The position numbers were made by a program, and so were the translations under genes. Of a stretch of 19,955 bases of DNA, positions 1 through 7,926 are shown in pieces. The DNA is from Bacteroidales bacterium. Its GTDB lineage: Bacteria; Bacteroidota; Bacteroidia; Bacteroidales; UBA4417. Numbering within the stretch: position 1 is the stretch's first letter; every line of letters starts with the position of its first letter. Under the pieces are notes generated by a model, which had not been told where the DNA came from, made no database searches, and saw nothing but the letters and a program-made list of their open reading frames with translations. Location of the stretch: NCBI GenBank assembly GCA_025350385.1, contig JANXXZ010000550.1:1-19955 (forward strand), read 5' to 3'.

Positions 1-52
1 CTATTTTCTTCTTGGGTGTGGTTGAGGGGACAACCTTCACATCTTTTAACAT
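1..52 (-). CDS. N-terminal fragment of small protein, possibly DUF3098
   Basis: The minus strand has an ATG at 52-50 followed by 17 open codons that run off the left edge, reading MLKDVKVVPSTTPKKKI. This start lies 37 bases after the ftsX stop, on the same strand. In many Bacteroidota a small two-helix membrane protein (DUF3098) follows ftsX and begins with a short Lys-rich stretch. The identification rests on gene order and the basic N-terminus only; no diagnostic motif is in the window. It is likely in the same transcript as ftsX. Confidence 0.4.
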   Translation of the reverse strand, partial: MLKDVKVVPSTTPKKKI

Positions 53-89
53 ATTCGTTTGGGATTAATGCTGTTTTAAAATAATTGGG

Positions 90-965
90 TTAATTCATAT
101 ATAACGAATCCGATTTCATCCTGAGGAATCTTTTCACTGCAAAGAACGTAGAAAAAGCCGAGAGCACAATTCCGAGAAGGATGATACCCAAGAAAAATAC
201 ACCAAATTGTTCTTGATCCTGGAGCTGGATGAGTTCCGGAATTTTTTGCTGGGCCAGCAAAAGGGTTCCTACAAGCAGGGCGATAGATAAAAGACCTGCA
301 TACATTCCATGAAGCATGCTCCGGTAAATGAAAGGTTTCCTGATAAAGGATTCGGTTGCTCCAACCAGTTGCATACTTTTAATGATGAACCTCCTGGAGT
401 AAACGGACAAGCGAATGGTGTTGTTGATCAATATCATAGCTATGACCAGTAATAATAAACTGAATCCTGAAATTACCAGGGTAATCTTCCGGATATTGTC
501 ATTCACTTCATCAATGAGTGATTTCTGGTAAACTACTTCCTTCACAATTTTATTTGCCATCAGCCGTCGCTCAATTTTGGCGATGCTGTCGGAATTGGCA
601 TAATCCGATTTCAGCTGTATATCAATAGCCGGAGGCAAAGGATTATACCCGAGAAATTGAAGGAAATCTTCGCCAAGGTCATCGGTAAGCTCCTGGGCTG
701 CTTCTTCCCGGGTAATGTACTTTGAAGTCCGTACATAACCTGTTTGCGCAAGCCGCTGCCTGAAATTCAGGACTACGTCGTCATTCACATCTTCTTTCAG
801 GAGCAGGGTAATGGAAATATTCTCGCGTACGAAGTTGGAAAGCTTGCGCCCGTGCAGTATGATGAGGCCCAACAATCCGAGCATAAATAGCACCAGCATA
901 ATGCTGATTATGCTGGTTATGTAAGATGCCTGCAACCGCCTGTTCCTGAATTTTTCGTCAGCCAT
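90..965 (-). CDS. ftsX: Cell division protein FtsX (permease-like, ABC-type)
   Basis: FtsX is the membrane half of the FtsE/FtsX complex, which controls peptidoglycan hydrolases at the division septum. I chose the internal ATG at 965-963, which gives 292 aa starting MADEKFRNRRLQASY. The longer frame to 1031 adds 22 residues that look unlike an FtsX N-terminus. From the chosen start there is a cytoplasmic basic segment, one membrane helix (about residues 18-38, beginning near SIISIMLVLF), and an extracytoplasmic ECD-like domain rich in charged residues (about 45-155). Three more hydrophobic segments follow near 160-185, 210-235 and 250-275. Family length is usually about 290-300 aa, so it is full length. 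ftsE is not beside it, which is common in Bacteroidota. It is divergent from leuS; the 224-base spacer would hold both promoters. Confidence 0.85.
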   Translation of the reverse strand: MADEKFRNRRLQASYITSIISIMLVLFMLGLLGLIILHGRKLSNFVRENISITLLLKEDVNDDVVLNFRQRLAQTGYVRTSKYITREEAAQELTDDLGEDFLQFLGYNPLPPAIDIQLKSDYANSDSIAKIERRLMANKIVKEVVYQKSLIDEVNDNIRKITLVISGFSLLLLVIAMILINNTIRLSVYSRRFIIKSMQLVGATESFIRKPFIYRSMLHGMYAGLLSIALLVGTLLLAQQKIPELIQLQDQEQFGVFFLGIILLGIVLSAFSTFFAVKRFLRMKSDSLYMN

Positions 966-1110
966 GTAAGCCCTGGAATGAGAACACGAAATTAATAAAT
1001 TTTTGCCAGCAAGAGGCATAGTGTTTTGCAACCATTAACGTTAGAAAATGTTAAATTACAGGATGATGGCACTATAAAGGTAGTTTCATGGGATAATCCC
1101 GCCAATTCCC

Positions 1111-1118
1111 TACTTTTG
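1111..1118 (+). promoter_or_regulatory. Bacteroidota-type -7 box for leuS
   Basis: TACTTTTG is an exact match to the Bacteroidota sigmaABfr -7 consensus TAnnTTTG. A weak -33-like TTTC lies near 1084-1087, about 23 bases upstream. The leader to the leuS ATG would be roughly 65 bases. Seen directly in sequence; the promoter role is inferred. Confidence 0.45.
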
Positions 1119-1189
1119 TACGCTGGTTTTCCTAAACAGGAAATTCACTAGTAAAATATTAATAATCAAACCATTATACCTCATATCGG

Positions 1190-4100
1190 ATGGATTACAA
1201 TTTTCGTGAAGTTGAAAAAAAATGGCAATCGGACTGGAGCAGGAACAAGGTTTTCAAAGCTGAAATTGATCTGTCGCGTCCTAAATTCTATGTACTCGAT
1301 ATGTTTCCATATCCTTCAGGTGCTGGTTTGCATGTAGGTCATCCGCTGGGGTATATCGCTTCCGATATTTACTCGAGGTACAAAAGGCTGAAAGGATTTA
1401 ACGTTCTGCATCCCATGGGTTATGATGCCTACGGGTTGCCCGCCGAACAATATGCCATTCAAACCGGCACCCATCCGGCAATTACAACTGAAAAAAATAT
1501 TGCCCGCTACCGCGAACAGCTTGATAAACTAGGCTTTTCATTCGACTGGGACCGCGAAGTGCGCACCAGTGAGCCATCGTACTATAAATGGACACAATGG
1601 ACTTTTATTCAACTATTCAATTCATGGTACAATAAAACTACCGACAAGGCCGATTCCATTCAAAACCTGCTGAAATCCTTCGAAACTGAAGGAAATGCGG
1701 GGATCAATGCAGCCTGCAGTGAAGGAACACCGCTGTTTACAGCCGATGATTTGAAGTCGTGGACTGAAAAGCAACAACAGGAACTCCTGATGAATTATCG
1801 GCTGGCATACCTGGCTGATACGCTGGTGAACTGGTGTCCTGCACTCGGTACAGTCCTGGCTAACGATGAAGTGAGTGAAGGATTCAGCGTACGAGGCGGC
1901 CACCCGGTTGAACGCAAAAAAATGAAGCAGTGGCTTTTGCGCATTACTGCTTACGCTGACCGTTTGTTACAGGGTTTTGATACGATTGACTGGAGTGATT
2001 CACTCAAAGAGATACAGAAAAACTGGATTGGAAGGAGCGAAGGGGGGAGTATGCGGTTTAAGGTTACTAGCCTCCCCCTGACCCCCTCCGGTGGAGGGGG
2101 AACCTATGTTCCCCTGACCCCCTCCAATGGAGGGGGGACCTCGAGAGAAGATTTGGGTTCTGTTGTTGAGGAAAGGTCTTCAAAGAGATATGGTTATATG
2201 ACAGCTGATGTTTCAGCATATTCGTATTTAAATGAAAACGCGCATACACTCAAAAAAGATTCCACGGAAGCTGAAAAGATAATCTGGGAAAGACTGAGAG
2301 GCAAAAAAATTAATTATAAGTTCCGAAGGCAACATATTATCGGCAGATATATAGTTGACTTTGTTTGCCTGTCGAAAAAGACAATTATTGAAATTGACGG
2401 CCCCATCCATGATTTTCAAAAAGAATATGATGAAGTGAGAACCGCCAATCTAAAATCTTTAGGTTTTGAAGTGATCCGATTCAAAAATGAAGAGGTTTTT
2501 AAAGACACTGATAAAGTAATTAACGAAATTCTCAATCTTCTTAAAAGCAAAGTCCTCCCCACCGGGGAGGATTTAGGTGGGGCAACAACCGCGACTGAAA
2601 TAGAAGTCTTCACCACCCGACCAGACACGATTTTTGGAGCAACTTTTCTCGTTCTTGCCCCGGAACATGAGCTGGTTGAAACAATCACAACGCCCGAATT
2701 CCGCGATAGGGTTGAGGCCTATGTAAAATGGACTAAAAACCGTTCGGAACGTGAACGAATGACCGAAGTAAAGAAAGTGAGCGGAGAATTTACCGGAGCC
2801 TATGCTGAGAATCCCTTCACCGGAATACTTATTCCAATCTGGATTGCTGATTATGTCCTGATGGGATATGGAACCGGAGCCATCATGGCTGTACCGGCTC
2901 ATGACAGCCGCGATTTCGCATTTGCAAAGCATTTTAATCTGCCTGTCGTTCAGGTAGTGAACAGGCCAGGTCATGAGCCAACTGATCCGGATACATGGGA
3001 AGAATCCTATGACTCAAAAGAAGGTGTAATGATTAATTCCGGCTTAATCACCGGCATGAATGTGAAAGAAGCAATCAGTGCAATTATACTTGAAACTGAA
3101 TATCTTGAAATTGGAAAAGGGAAAATCAATTACCGCCTCCGCGATGCCATTTTCAGTCGCCAGCGTTACTGGGGAGAACCTTTCCCGGTGTATTACAGGG
3201 ATGGAATGCCTTACATGCTTCCGGAAGATCAGCTGCCACTCGAATTGCCTGAAGTGGATGCTTACCTGCCCACCGAAAACGGTGAACCTCCTCTGGCAAG
3301 GGCTAAAAACTGGGTCACAGCCGAAGGGTACCCGCTGGAGACCAATACCATGCCCGGTTTTGCCGGTTCGAGCGGGTATTACCTGCGGTATATGGATCCA
3401 AGGAATGACAAGGAATATTTCTCGAAAGAAGCTGTTTCTTACTGGCAAAATGTCGATTTGTACATTGGTGGTGCCGAGCATGCAACAGGCCACCTTATCT
3501 ATGCCCGTTTCTGGAATAAATTTCTATATGACCTCGGTTACAGCGTTTGCCAGGAGCCCTTTAAAAAGCTAATCAACCAGGGGATGATACTGGGTGTGAG
3601 TATGGTTGCAAAAGTTGTAAACATGTTTAAGGATGGAGACAGAATAGGGTATATTCTTCCATCCAAAATTGATGCTTTAGAGTCTTTATTTGATAAAAAC
3701 TTAACACCAATTCAAAGAGTAAGGTTGCCAATAGATTTCATTGACCTAAAAACAAATCGGTTATATGCTGAGTCTTTAAATGAAATTAAGAAAGCGTATA
3801 CTCAATTTAAGAATTTAAGAATTTCCACTTTAAAAAATATAGAAGAGATACTGTCTATATTAGAATTGAATAATATAATTCAGCTTACTGAAAACGATAA
3901 ATCTCAATTTCATGCGGATTATGTAGAATTACTTCCTGAAGTCGAAAAAATGTCTAAGACTTATCTTAACGTAATAAATCCCGACGACCTGATTGAAAAA
4001 TACGGAGCCGATACCCTCCGCATGTATGAAATGTTCCTGGGCCCGCTGGAACAGTCAAAACCCTGGGATACCAATGGAATTGAGGGGGTTTCGCGGTTCA

Positions 4101-4630
4101 TAAGGAAATTCTGGAAACTCTTCCACGACGAACAGCTTAATTTCTGCATTAGTGAGGAGGTTCCAACGGCTGCTGAACTCAAGGTGTTGCATAAAACAAT
4201 CCGTAAAATCCAGGAAGATATCGAGCGATTTTCGTTTAATACAGCCGTAAGTTCATTTATGATCTGTACCAGCGAGCTGGCTGATCTGAAATGTAATAAG
4301 CGCGCAATTCTCCAGGAGCTGGTAATTCTTATTTCATCCTATGCACCTCATATTGCGGATGAATTATGGCATTTGCTGGGTAATTCGGGGAGTGTATGTA
4401 ATGCTTCCTTCCCGGTGTACAATCCGCAGTATACCTTCGACAATACCTGTTCCTACGCTGTTTCATTCAACGGCAAGACCCGTTTCCTGCTTGAATTACC
4501 GGTTGATATGATGAGCTCTGATGTGGAGAAAGCAGTGCTAACAGCTCCTGAGGCCCAAAAATGGCTCGAAGGCAAAACACCCCGCAAGGTGATTATCGTG
4601 CCCATGAAGATTGTGAATGTGGTGGTTTAG
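1190..4630 (+). CDS. leuS: Leucyl-tRNA synthetase with an in-frame DUF559 insertion
   Basis: This is a class Ia synthetase that charges tRNA-Leu and proofreads in its CP1 domain. Visible landmarks are the HIGH-type motif HVGH at residues 48-51, NWIGRSEG at 278-285 leading into CP1, the Thr-rich editing motif TTRPDT at 475-480, the editing Asp in AHDSRDF (D575, equivalent to E. coli D345), and the KMSKT signature at 920-924, where Thr replaces the usual final Ser. GADTLRMYEMFLGPLEQSKP after it is typical of Bacteroidota LeuRS. At 1146 aa it is over 200 residues longer than the ~920-950 I expect for this phylum. About 176 residues (293-468) are a DUF559 cassette inserted between MRFKV and TEIEVF. 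A further ~45 are an AT-rich stretch before KMSKT. All catalytic and editing landmarks remain in one open frame, so the enzyme is probably functional. It has its own promoter and converges on the UPF0145 gene. Confidence 0.93.
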   Translation: MDYNFREVEKKWQSDWSRNKVFKAEIDLSRPKFYVLDMFPYPSGAGLHVGHPLGYIASDIYSRYKRLKGFNVLHPMGYDAYGLPAEQYAIQTGTHPAITTEKNIARYREQLDKLGFSFDWDREVRTSEPSYYKWTQWTFIQLFNSWYNKTTDKADSIQNLLKSFETEGNAGINAACSEGTPLFTADDLKSWTEKQQQELLMNYRLAYLADTLVNWCPALGTVLANDEVSEGFSVRGGHPVERKKMKQWLLRITAYADRLLQGFDTIDWSDSLKEIQKNWIGRSEGGSMRFKVTSLPLTPSGGGGTYVPLTPSNGGGTSREDLGSVVEERSSKRYGYMTADVSAYSYLNENAHTLKKDSTEAEKIIWERLRGKKINYKFRRQHIIGRYIVDFVCLSKKTIIEIDGPIHDFQKEYDEVRTANLKSLGFEVIRFKNEEVFKDTDKVINEILNLLKSKVLPTGEDLGGATTATEIEVFTTRPDTIFGATFLVLAPEHELVETITTPEFRDRVEAYVKWTKNRSERERMTEVKKVSGEFTGAYAENPFTGILIPIWIADYVLMGYGTGAIMAVPAHDSRDFAFAKHFNLPVVQVVNRPGHEPTDPDTWEESYDSKEGVMINSGLITGMNVKEAISAIILETEYLEIGKGKINYRLRDAIFSRQRYWGEPFPVYYRDGMPYMLPEDQLPLELPEVDAYLPTENGEPPLARAKNWVTAEGYPLETNTMPGFAGSSGYYLRYMDPRNDKEYFSKEAVSYWQNVDLYIGGAEHATGHLIYARFWNKFLYDLGYSVCQEPFKKLINQGMILGVSMVAKVVNMFKDGDRIGYILPSKIDALESLFDKNLTPIQRVRLPIDFIDLKTNRLYAESLNEIKKAYTQFKNLRISTLKNIEEILSILELNNIIQLTENDKSQFHADYVELLPEVEKMSKTYLNVINPDDLIEKYGADTLRMYEMFLGPLEQSKPWDTNGIEGVSRFIRKFWKLFHDEQLNFCISEEVPTAAELKVLHKTIRKIQEDIERFSFNTAVSSFMICTSELADLKCNKRAILQELVILISSYAPHIADELWHLLGNSGSVCNASFPVYNPQYTFDNTCSYAVSFNGKTRFLLELPVDMMSSDVEKAVLTAPEAQKWLEGKTPRKVIIVPMKIVNVVV
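2075..2141. repeat. Tandem palindromic repeat, left end of DUF559 cassette
   Basis: Two 31-base copies (2075-2105 and 2111-2141) differ at three positions and are spaced at 36 bases, exactly 12 codons, so the frame is kept. Each contains a perfect 8-base inverted repeat CCCCCTCC/GGAGGGGG with a 3-base loop (2082-2100 and 2118-2136). They resemble dispersed REP-like palindromes and are translated here as PLTPS-G/N-GGG-T. Confidence 0.8.
2554..2582. repeat. Palindromic repeat, right end of DUF559 cassette
   Basis: CCTCCCC (2554-2560) pairs with GGGGAGG (2564-2570) around the loop ACC. An alternative pairing is CCCCACC (2557-2563) with GGTGGGG (2576-2582). The reverse complement of this stretch resembles the left-end repeat (CCCC, then CT/A-rich, then CTCC..GGTGG), so the cassette ends look like degenerate inverted repeats. 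Confidence 0.65.
3610..3946 (+). other. AT-rich, divergent and extended segment of leuS
   Basis: Between GMILG (M799) and KMSKT (K920) there are 121 residues, where I expect roughly 75-80 in Bacteroidota LeuRS (from memory). The DNA is strikingly AT-rich: 3781-3840 has only 12 G/C in 60 bases, against a much higher share in flanking leuS. The protein is rich in Ile, Leu, Lys and Asn. Part of it (RVRLPIDFIDL) may align with the usual V.VDVNIV segment, so this could be a diverged native insertion, a recombined patch, or a second insertion. Confidence 0.5.
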
Positions 4631-4647
4631 CACCAGGAGCTGGGAAA

Positions 4648-4740
4648 AGTTATTTGTTATTGGTTATCAGTTATCTGGTCCAACCATCACATCATCGCGC
4701 CCTCCCCTAGTCCCCCGGTTCCCTTGTCCTTTAAAAGGAA
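4648..4740. repeat. Intergenic low-complexity dispersed repeat
   Basis: The spacer between the convergent leuS and UPF0145 genes has a TTATTGGTTATCAGTTAT-type stretch (about 4651-4676). It is followed by ATCATCGCGCCCTCCCC and a C/T-rich run ending CCCTTGTCC. The same order of parts recurs at 10937-11116. No terminator hairpin is clear. Confidence 0.5.
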
Positions 4741-5076
4741 CTACACCTCCTTCGGCACAACCACCACCGCTGTTCCGTAACAGATAACTTCCGTAACACC
4801 ACTCATCACTTCGGTGGATTCGTAACGCACACCCACCACTGCATTGGCGCCCAGCACATCAGCATGCACCATCATTTCTAGGTAGGCGTCGTAACGGGTT
4901 CTTTCACATAGCTCCGTGTACAATGTAATATTACCACCAGCCAGGGTTTGCAGACTTGCCCCGATAGTACCGAAAATAGAACGCGAACGGACAATTATTC
5001 CACGCACCACACCAAGGTTCTTAACGGTTGAGTATCCGCAGATCTCGAAAGTTGTAGAGGTCATTTTTTGTTCCAT
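4741..5076 (-). CDS. UPF0145 (YbjQ-like) protein
   Basis: A 111-aa protein of the UPF0145/YbjQ family, a small fold that assembles as a pentamer and is often labelled a putative heavy-metal-binding domain; its true role is unsettled. Family features seen are VRGIIVRSRSIFGTIGASLQ at about residues 24-43, ELCERTRYDAYLEMM at about 55-69, and the core GANAVVGVRYESTEV at about 76-90, followed by an Ile/Val-rich end with a GTAVVV strand. Length is normal for the family. M5 is an alternative start. It lies 117 bases downstream of the GH92 gene on the same strand and could be read with it, though no functional link is apparent. No signal peptide; cytosolic. Confidence 0.85.
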   Translation of the reverse strand: MEQKMTSTTFEICGYSTVKNLGVVRGIIVRSRSIFGTIGASLQTLAGGNITLYTELCERTRYDAYLEMMVHADVLGANAVVGVRYESTEVMSGVTEVICYGTAVVVVPKEV

Positions 5077-5193
5077 AGTTCAGAATCGTTTTAGAGTTAA
5101 TATCTTACGTAAACTTATAATATTATTTTTCATTCACAATATAATCCAGGCCGTTTGTTGAGTTCTGTTGTCCCTGGAGTCAGCCATTGAGCA

Positions 5194-7548
5194 TTATTTT
5201 GCAGAAATCGAAAATGGCTTGCTGTTTTCGGCCACTGCCCATTTCTTATTCGGTTTCGGTCCCATCGAAAACACCAGTTCTCCGCCGTTTATAATGTCTG
5301 GATGAGTAATAAAAGAATAATTCCAGGGTTTGCCATTCAGTGTAACCGATTGAATGTAAATGTTTTCCTTTGTCAAACTGTTTGCTTTGACCTTGAATAC
5401 ACTCCCGTTGTCAAGCTTTATCCTGGCCTCATTAACACACGGGCTTCCAATCACATACTGGTCGGTTCCCGGGCAAACGGGATAAAATCCCAGTGTACTG
5501 AAAACGTACCAGGCTGACATTTGCCCGCAGTCATCATTCCCGCATAGCCCATCCGGCTTATTCACATACATTTTCTCAACGATCCGATGCACCTGAGCCT
5601 GGCATTTCCAGGGTTCAGAAGTCCAGTTATACAGGTAGGCGACATGGTGGCTGGGTTCATTGCCGTGCACATAACTTCCCAGTATGCCATCGCGGGTAAT
5701 ATCTTCTGTCTCGGCAAAGTACTTATCGGGCATATCCATGGTAAACAATGAATCAAGGCGCGAGATGAATGCCTTGTTCCCACCAGTTCGCTTTATCATC
5801 CCGTTTACATCCTGCGGAACATAAAATGAATAGTTCCAGGCATTCCCCTCGATAAATCCCTCACCCGAGGTATGCATTGGGTCAAAAGGTGTTTTCCAGC
5901 TTCCGTTTCTATTACGGGCCCGGATAAAGCGGGTAGACGGATCCGACAGGTTCCGGTAATTGAGCGCCCGTTTTGCGAATTCACTTTCAATAGCTGTTTT
6001 CCCCAGGGCGCGCGCAAGCTGCGAAATGGAAAAATCATCGTAAGCATATTCCAGGGTCATGGAAGCCCCTACCGCGTTCACATCCAGGGGGACATACCCG
6101 TATTTCATATAAGCGCCTATGCCGTCATAATTCTGATGGGTAGCGCTTGAAACGCAGGCTTCGAGGGCTTTTTCGGCATTAAAACCACGAATTCCCTTCA
6201 TATAGGCGTCCACAATCACCGGCACCGCGTGGTAACCAATCATACACCAGTTCTCATTCCCAAAATGTGACCATACAGGCAGCAACTTATGCACCGATTG
6301 CGAATAATGAGCCAGCATTGAATTGATCATATCAGCAGCGCGTTCAGGCTGAAGGATGGTGAACAAAGGGTGCAGCGCGCGGTAGGTATCCCAGAGTGAG
6401 AAAACGGTATAATTGGTAAATCCTTCGGCCTTGTGGATGTTAAAATCAATACCGCGATACCTGCCGTCAACATCCATGTACTGCGAAGGATTTATAAAAG
6501 TATGGTATAAGGCTGTGTAAAAATTCTCTTTCACATTCTGCGGAGCCTCAATGCGGATTTTCCCAAGTTCCTTCTCCCAGAGCGCCGTGGCAGCTATATG
6601 TGTTTTGTCAAAATCCCAGCCCGGTATTTCGGCCTGCAGGTTTTTAAGAGCTCCCTCGGTACTGACCGCCGAAAGCGCAAATTTCACCATAACAGCTTCA
6701 TTTGCTGTCGTACTGAAATCAAAAAACAGTTTCAGGTTCTTCCCGGCCATTTCGGGGAAATTATCCTGCAAGTTGAACTTCCGCCAGAAACCGTTGTATA
6801 ACACCTTTTCATCATTTTTACATCCGTAATTCTTTACCGGTTTTGAAAAACTCATGGCAAAATAGAGGTAATTAGTCCTCGCCCAACCTCTTGTGATGCG
6901 GTACCCGGTCAGCAAAGTGTCATTCTCCATGCGTGCAAATGCCCACAGGACCTTGCCTTCATAATTATAAATTCCATGGTTCAGGTCGAGGATAATATGG
7001 GCGCTATCCGTTGCCGGGAAGGTATATTTGTGAAATCCAACCCTTGCCGAAGTGGTAAGTTCTGCCTTTACCCCGTAATCGTCGAGCATCACCGAATAAT
7101 ATCCGGGTTCTGCCTTTTCGGTACTATGTCTGAATGCTGAACGGTAACCTGAACGCGGATGACTGGCTGTTCCGGGATTCAGTTTTAATTTTCCTACGGT
7201 AGGCATAACCAGGAAATCCCCCAGGTCGGAATGTCCTGTACCGCTGAGGTGGGTATGGCTGAAGCCTACAATGGTTTTATCCAGGTACTGATAACCCGCG
7301 CAATAACGATAAACTCCCGGGTTGTATTTTCCGTCGTTCAGGAAACCGATGGTATCGGTATCAGGACTTAGCTGCACCATTCCGAAAGGAACACAGGCAC
7401 CGGGGAAAGTGTGACCCATTTCCTGGGTACCAATAAATGGATTGACATATTTTACCAGGGATTCATAAGGGTCTTTCTGGGCAAGTGCAGAGGAAGTCAT
7501 AAAACTGAGGCAAAATAAAGCCCATGTCGGAAAAGAAAAATGCTTCAT
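5194..7548 (-). CDS. Secreted GH92 alpha-mannosidase
   Basis: GH92 enzymes are calcium-dependent, inverting exo-alpha-mannosidases that remove terminal mannose, often alpha-1,2-linked, from N-glycans or yeast mannan. I start at ATG 7548-7546 because it opens a clear signal peptide, MKHFSFPTWALFCLSFMTSS, ending ALAQ. The longer frame to 7656 adds a non-secretory leader. The mature protein begins with KYVNPFIGTQ and FPGACVPFGMVQLSPDT, the classical GH92 N-terminal beta-sandwich. The (alpha/alpha)6 catalytic domain contains FSLWDTYRALHP, GFIEGNAWNYSF with E567 at the expected general acid, GNEPSHH, and CGNDDCGQMSAWYV with D672/D673 at the base and calcium region. At 784 aa it is full length. No SusC/SusD or other PUL genes flank it. 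Linkage specificity cannot be read from sequence alone. Confidence 0.93.
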   Translation of the reverse strand: MKHFSFPTWALFCLSFMTSSALAQKDPYESLVKYVNPFIGTQEMGHTFPGACVPFGMVQLSPDTDTIGFLNDGKYNPGVYRYCAGYQYLDKTIVGFSHTHLSGTGHSDLGDFLVMPTVGKLKLNPGTASHPRSGYRSAFRHSTEKAEPGYYSVMLDDYGVKAELTTSARVGFHKYTFPATDSAHIILDLNHGIYNYEGKVLWAFARMENDTLLTGYRITRGWARTNYLYFAMSFSKPVKNYGCKNDEKVLYNGFWRKFNLQDNFPEMAGKNLKLFFDFSTTANEAVMVKFALSAVSTEGALKNLQAEIPGWDFDKTHIAATALWEKELGKIRIEAPQNVKENFYTALYHTFINPSQYMDVDGRYRGIDFNIHKAEGFTNYTVFSLWDTYRALHPLFTILQPERAADMINSMLAHYSQSVHKLLPVWSHFGNENWCMIGYHAVPVIVDAYMKGIRGFNAEKALEACVSSATHQNYDGIGAYMKYGYVPLDVNAVGASMTLEYAYDDFSISQLARALGKTAIESEFAKRALNYRNLSDPSTRFIRARNRNGSWKTPFDPMHTSGEGFIEGNAWNYSFYVPQDVNGMIKRTGGNKAFISRLDSLFTMDMPDKYFAETEDITRDGILGSYVHGNEPSHHVAYLYNWTSEPWKCQAQVHRIVEKMYVNKPDGLCGNDDCGQMSAWYVFSTLGFYPVCPGTDQYVIGSPCVNEARIKLDNGSVFKVKANSLTKENIYIQSVTLNGKPWNYSFITHPDIINGGELVFSMGPKPNKKWAVAENSKPFSISAK

Positions 7549-7660
7549 ATTGTAAAGTATAAGGTAGGCTGAATAGAAGCTTCGAAGGTAGAAATCTCTT
7601 TTGGAAAAACATTGAAACCTAATGAATGAATTATGCGGTTTTAACATGATTCCCAATTTA

Positions 7661-7819
7661 AAGTGGGGTCTCGCAAAGTTTCGCGGAGGTTCTCGCAGAG
7701 TTGCGCAGAGTTACGCTGAGTTTCTTAGATTGTGTTGCAGAGTCATACTGAAGTATTGTCGAAGTCCAATCAACCTCTTATATAGTGTCTCTATGTGGAC
7801 TATGTGCCTATGTGGTTAA
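7661..7819. repeat. Degenerate short tandem repeats in divergent spacer
   Basis: The 378-base spacer between GH92 and rarD holds about five ~10-base units of the form nCGCAGAGTT at 7671-7722. After an unremarkable stretch comes a TATGTG-rich tail at 7791-7819 (three near copies). No ORF is convincing here. Similar CGCAGAG-type arrays and CTATGTGG tails occur widely in bacterial intergenic DNA (from memory). Apart from likely promoters at each end I see nothing else. Confidence 0.6.
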
Positions 7820-7904
7820 AAATCCGGGAATAAATACTAATTCAAGTCCGGAGCCTCACTTCCTTCATTTCTCCACAATCAATACATGGGATTTTTGAAA
7901 GATG

Positions 7905-7912
7905 TACCTTCG
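7905..7912 (+). promoter_or_regulatory. Possible -7 box for rarD
   Basis: TACCTTCG differs from the Bacteroidota -7 consensus TAnnTTTG at one base. It lies 14 bases before the rarD ATG, implying a very short leader. No good -33 TTTG is at the right distance, so support is weak. Confidence 0.3.
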
Positions 7913-7926
7913 CGCAAAATTCCGGT

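Larger units (their letters stand above)
2066..2593 (+). mobile_element. DUF559 cassette inserted in frame in leuS CP1 domain
   Basis: Residues 293-468 of the LeuRS ORF have no place in the synthetase fold. They start with a GC-rich palindromic repeat (PLTPSGGGGT, then PLTPSNGGGT), go on to a complete DUF559 domain (about residues 343-455), and end with a palindromic GC-rich stretch (LPTGEDLGG). DUF559 hallmarks seen are TEAEKIIWERLR, KFRRQ at 377-381, IVDF with D390, and IIEIDG with E401 and D403 followed by H407. These fit the D...ExD pattern of PD-(D/E)XK/Vsr-like nucleases. An internal ATG at 2198 could start a separate ~130-residue product, but no clear ribosome site precedes it. The body is AT-rich against the host gene. 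Stand-alone DUF559 ORFs in Bacteroidota often carry similar GC-rich palindromes at their ends (from memory). Insertion coordinates are estimated to within a few codons from the expected LeuRS sequence. Mobility is inferred. Confidence 0.75.

Noticed and set aside
966..1031. Longer N-terminus for FtsX (start at 1031)
   Set aside because: The extra 22 residues precede a natural MADEKF start and do not resemble an FtsX leader.
2066..2593. Intein in leuS
   Set aside because: No Hint-domain blocks, no Cys/Ser at the N-splice point and no terminal His-Asn. The insert is a DUF559 domain with repeat ends, so protein splicing is not supported.
3078..3572. Plus-strand ORF of 164 codons in another frame within leuS
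   Set aside because: It lies wholly inside the well-conserved leuS frame and its protein has no recognisable pattern; it is a shadow frame.
7661..7730. CRISPR array
   Set aside because: The units are about ten bases, degenerate and directly adjacent, without unique spacers, and no cas genes are present.
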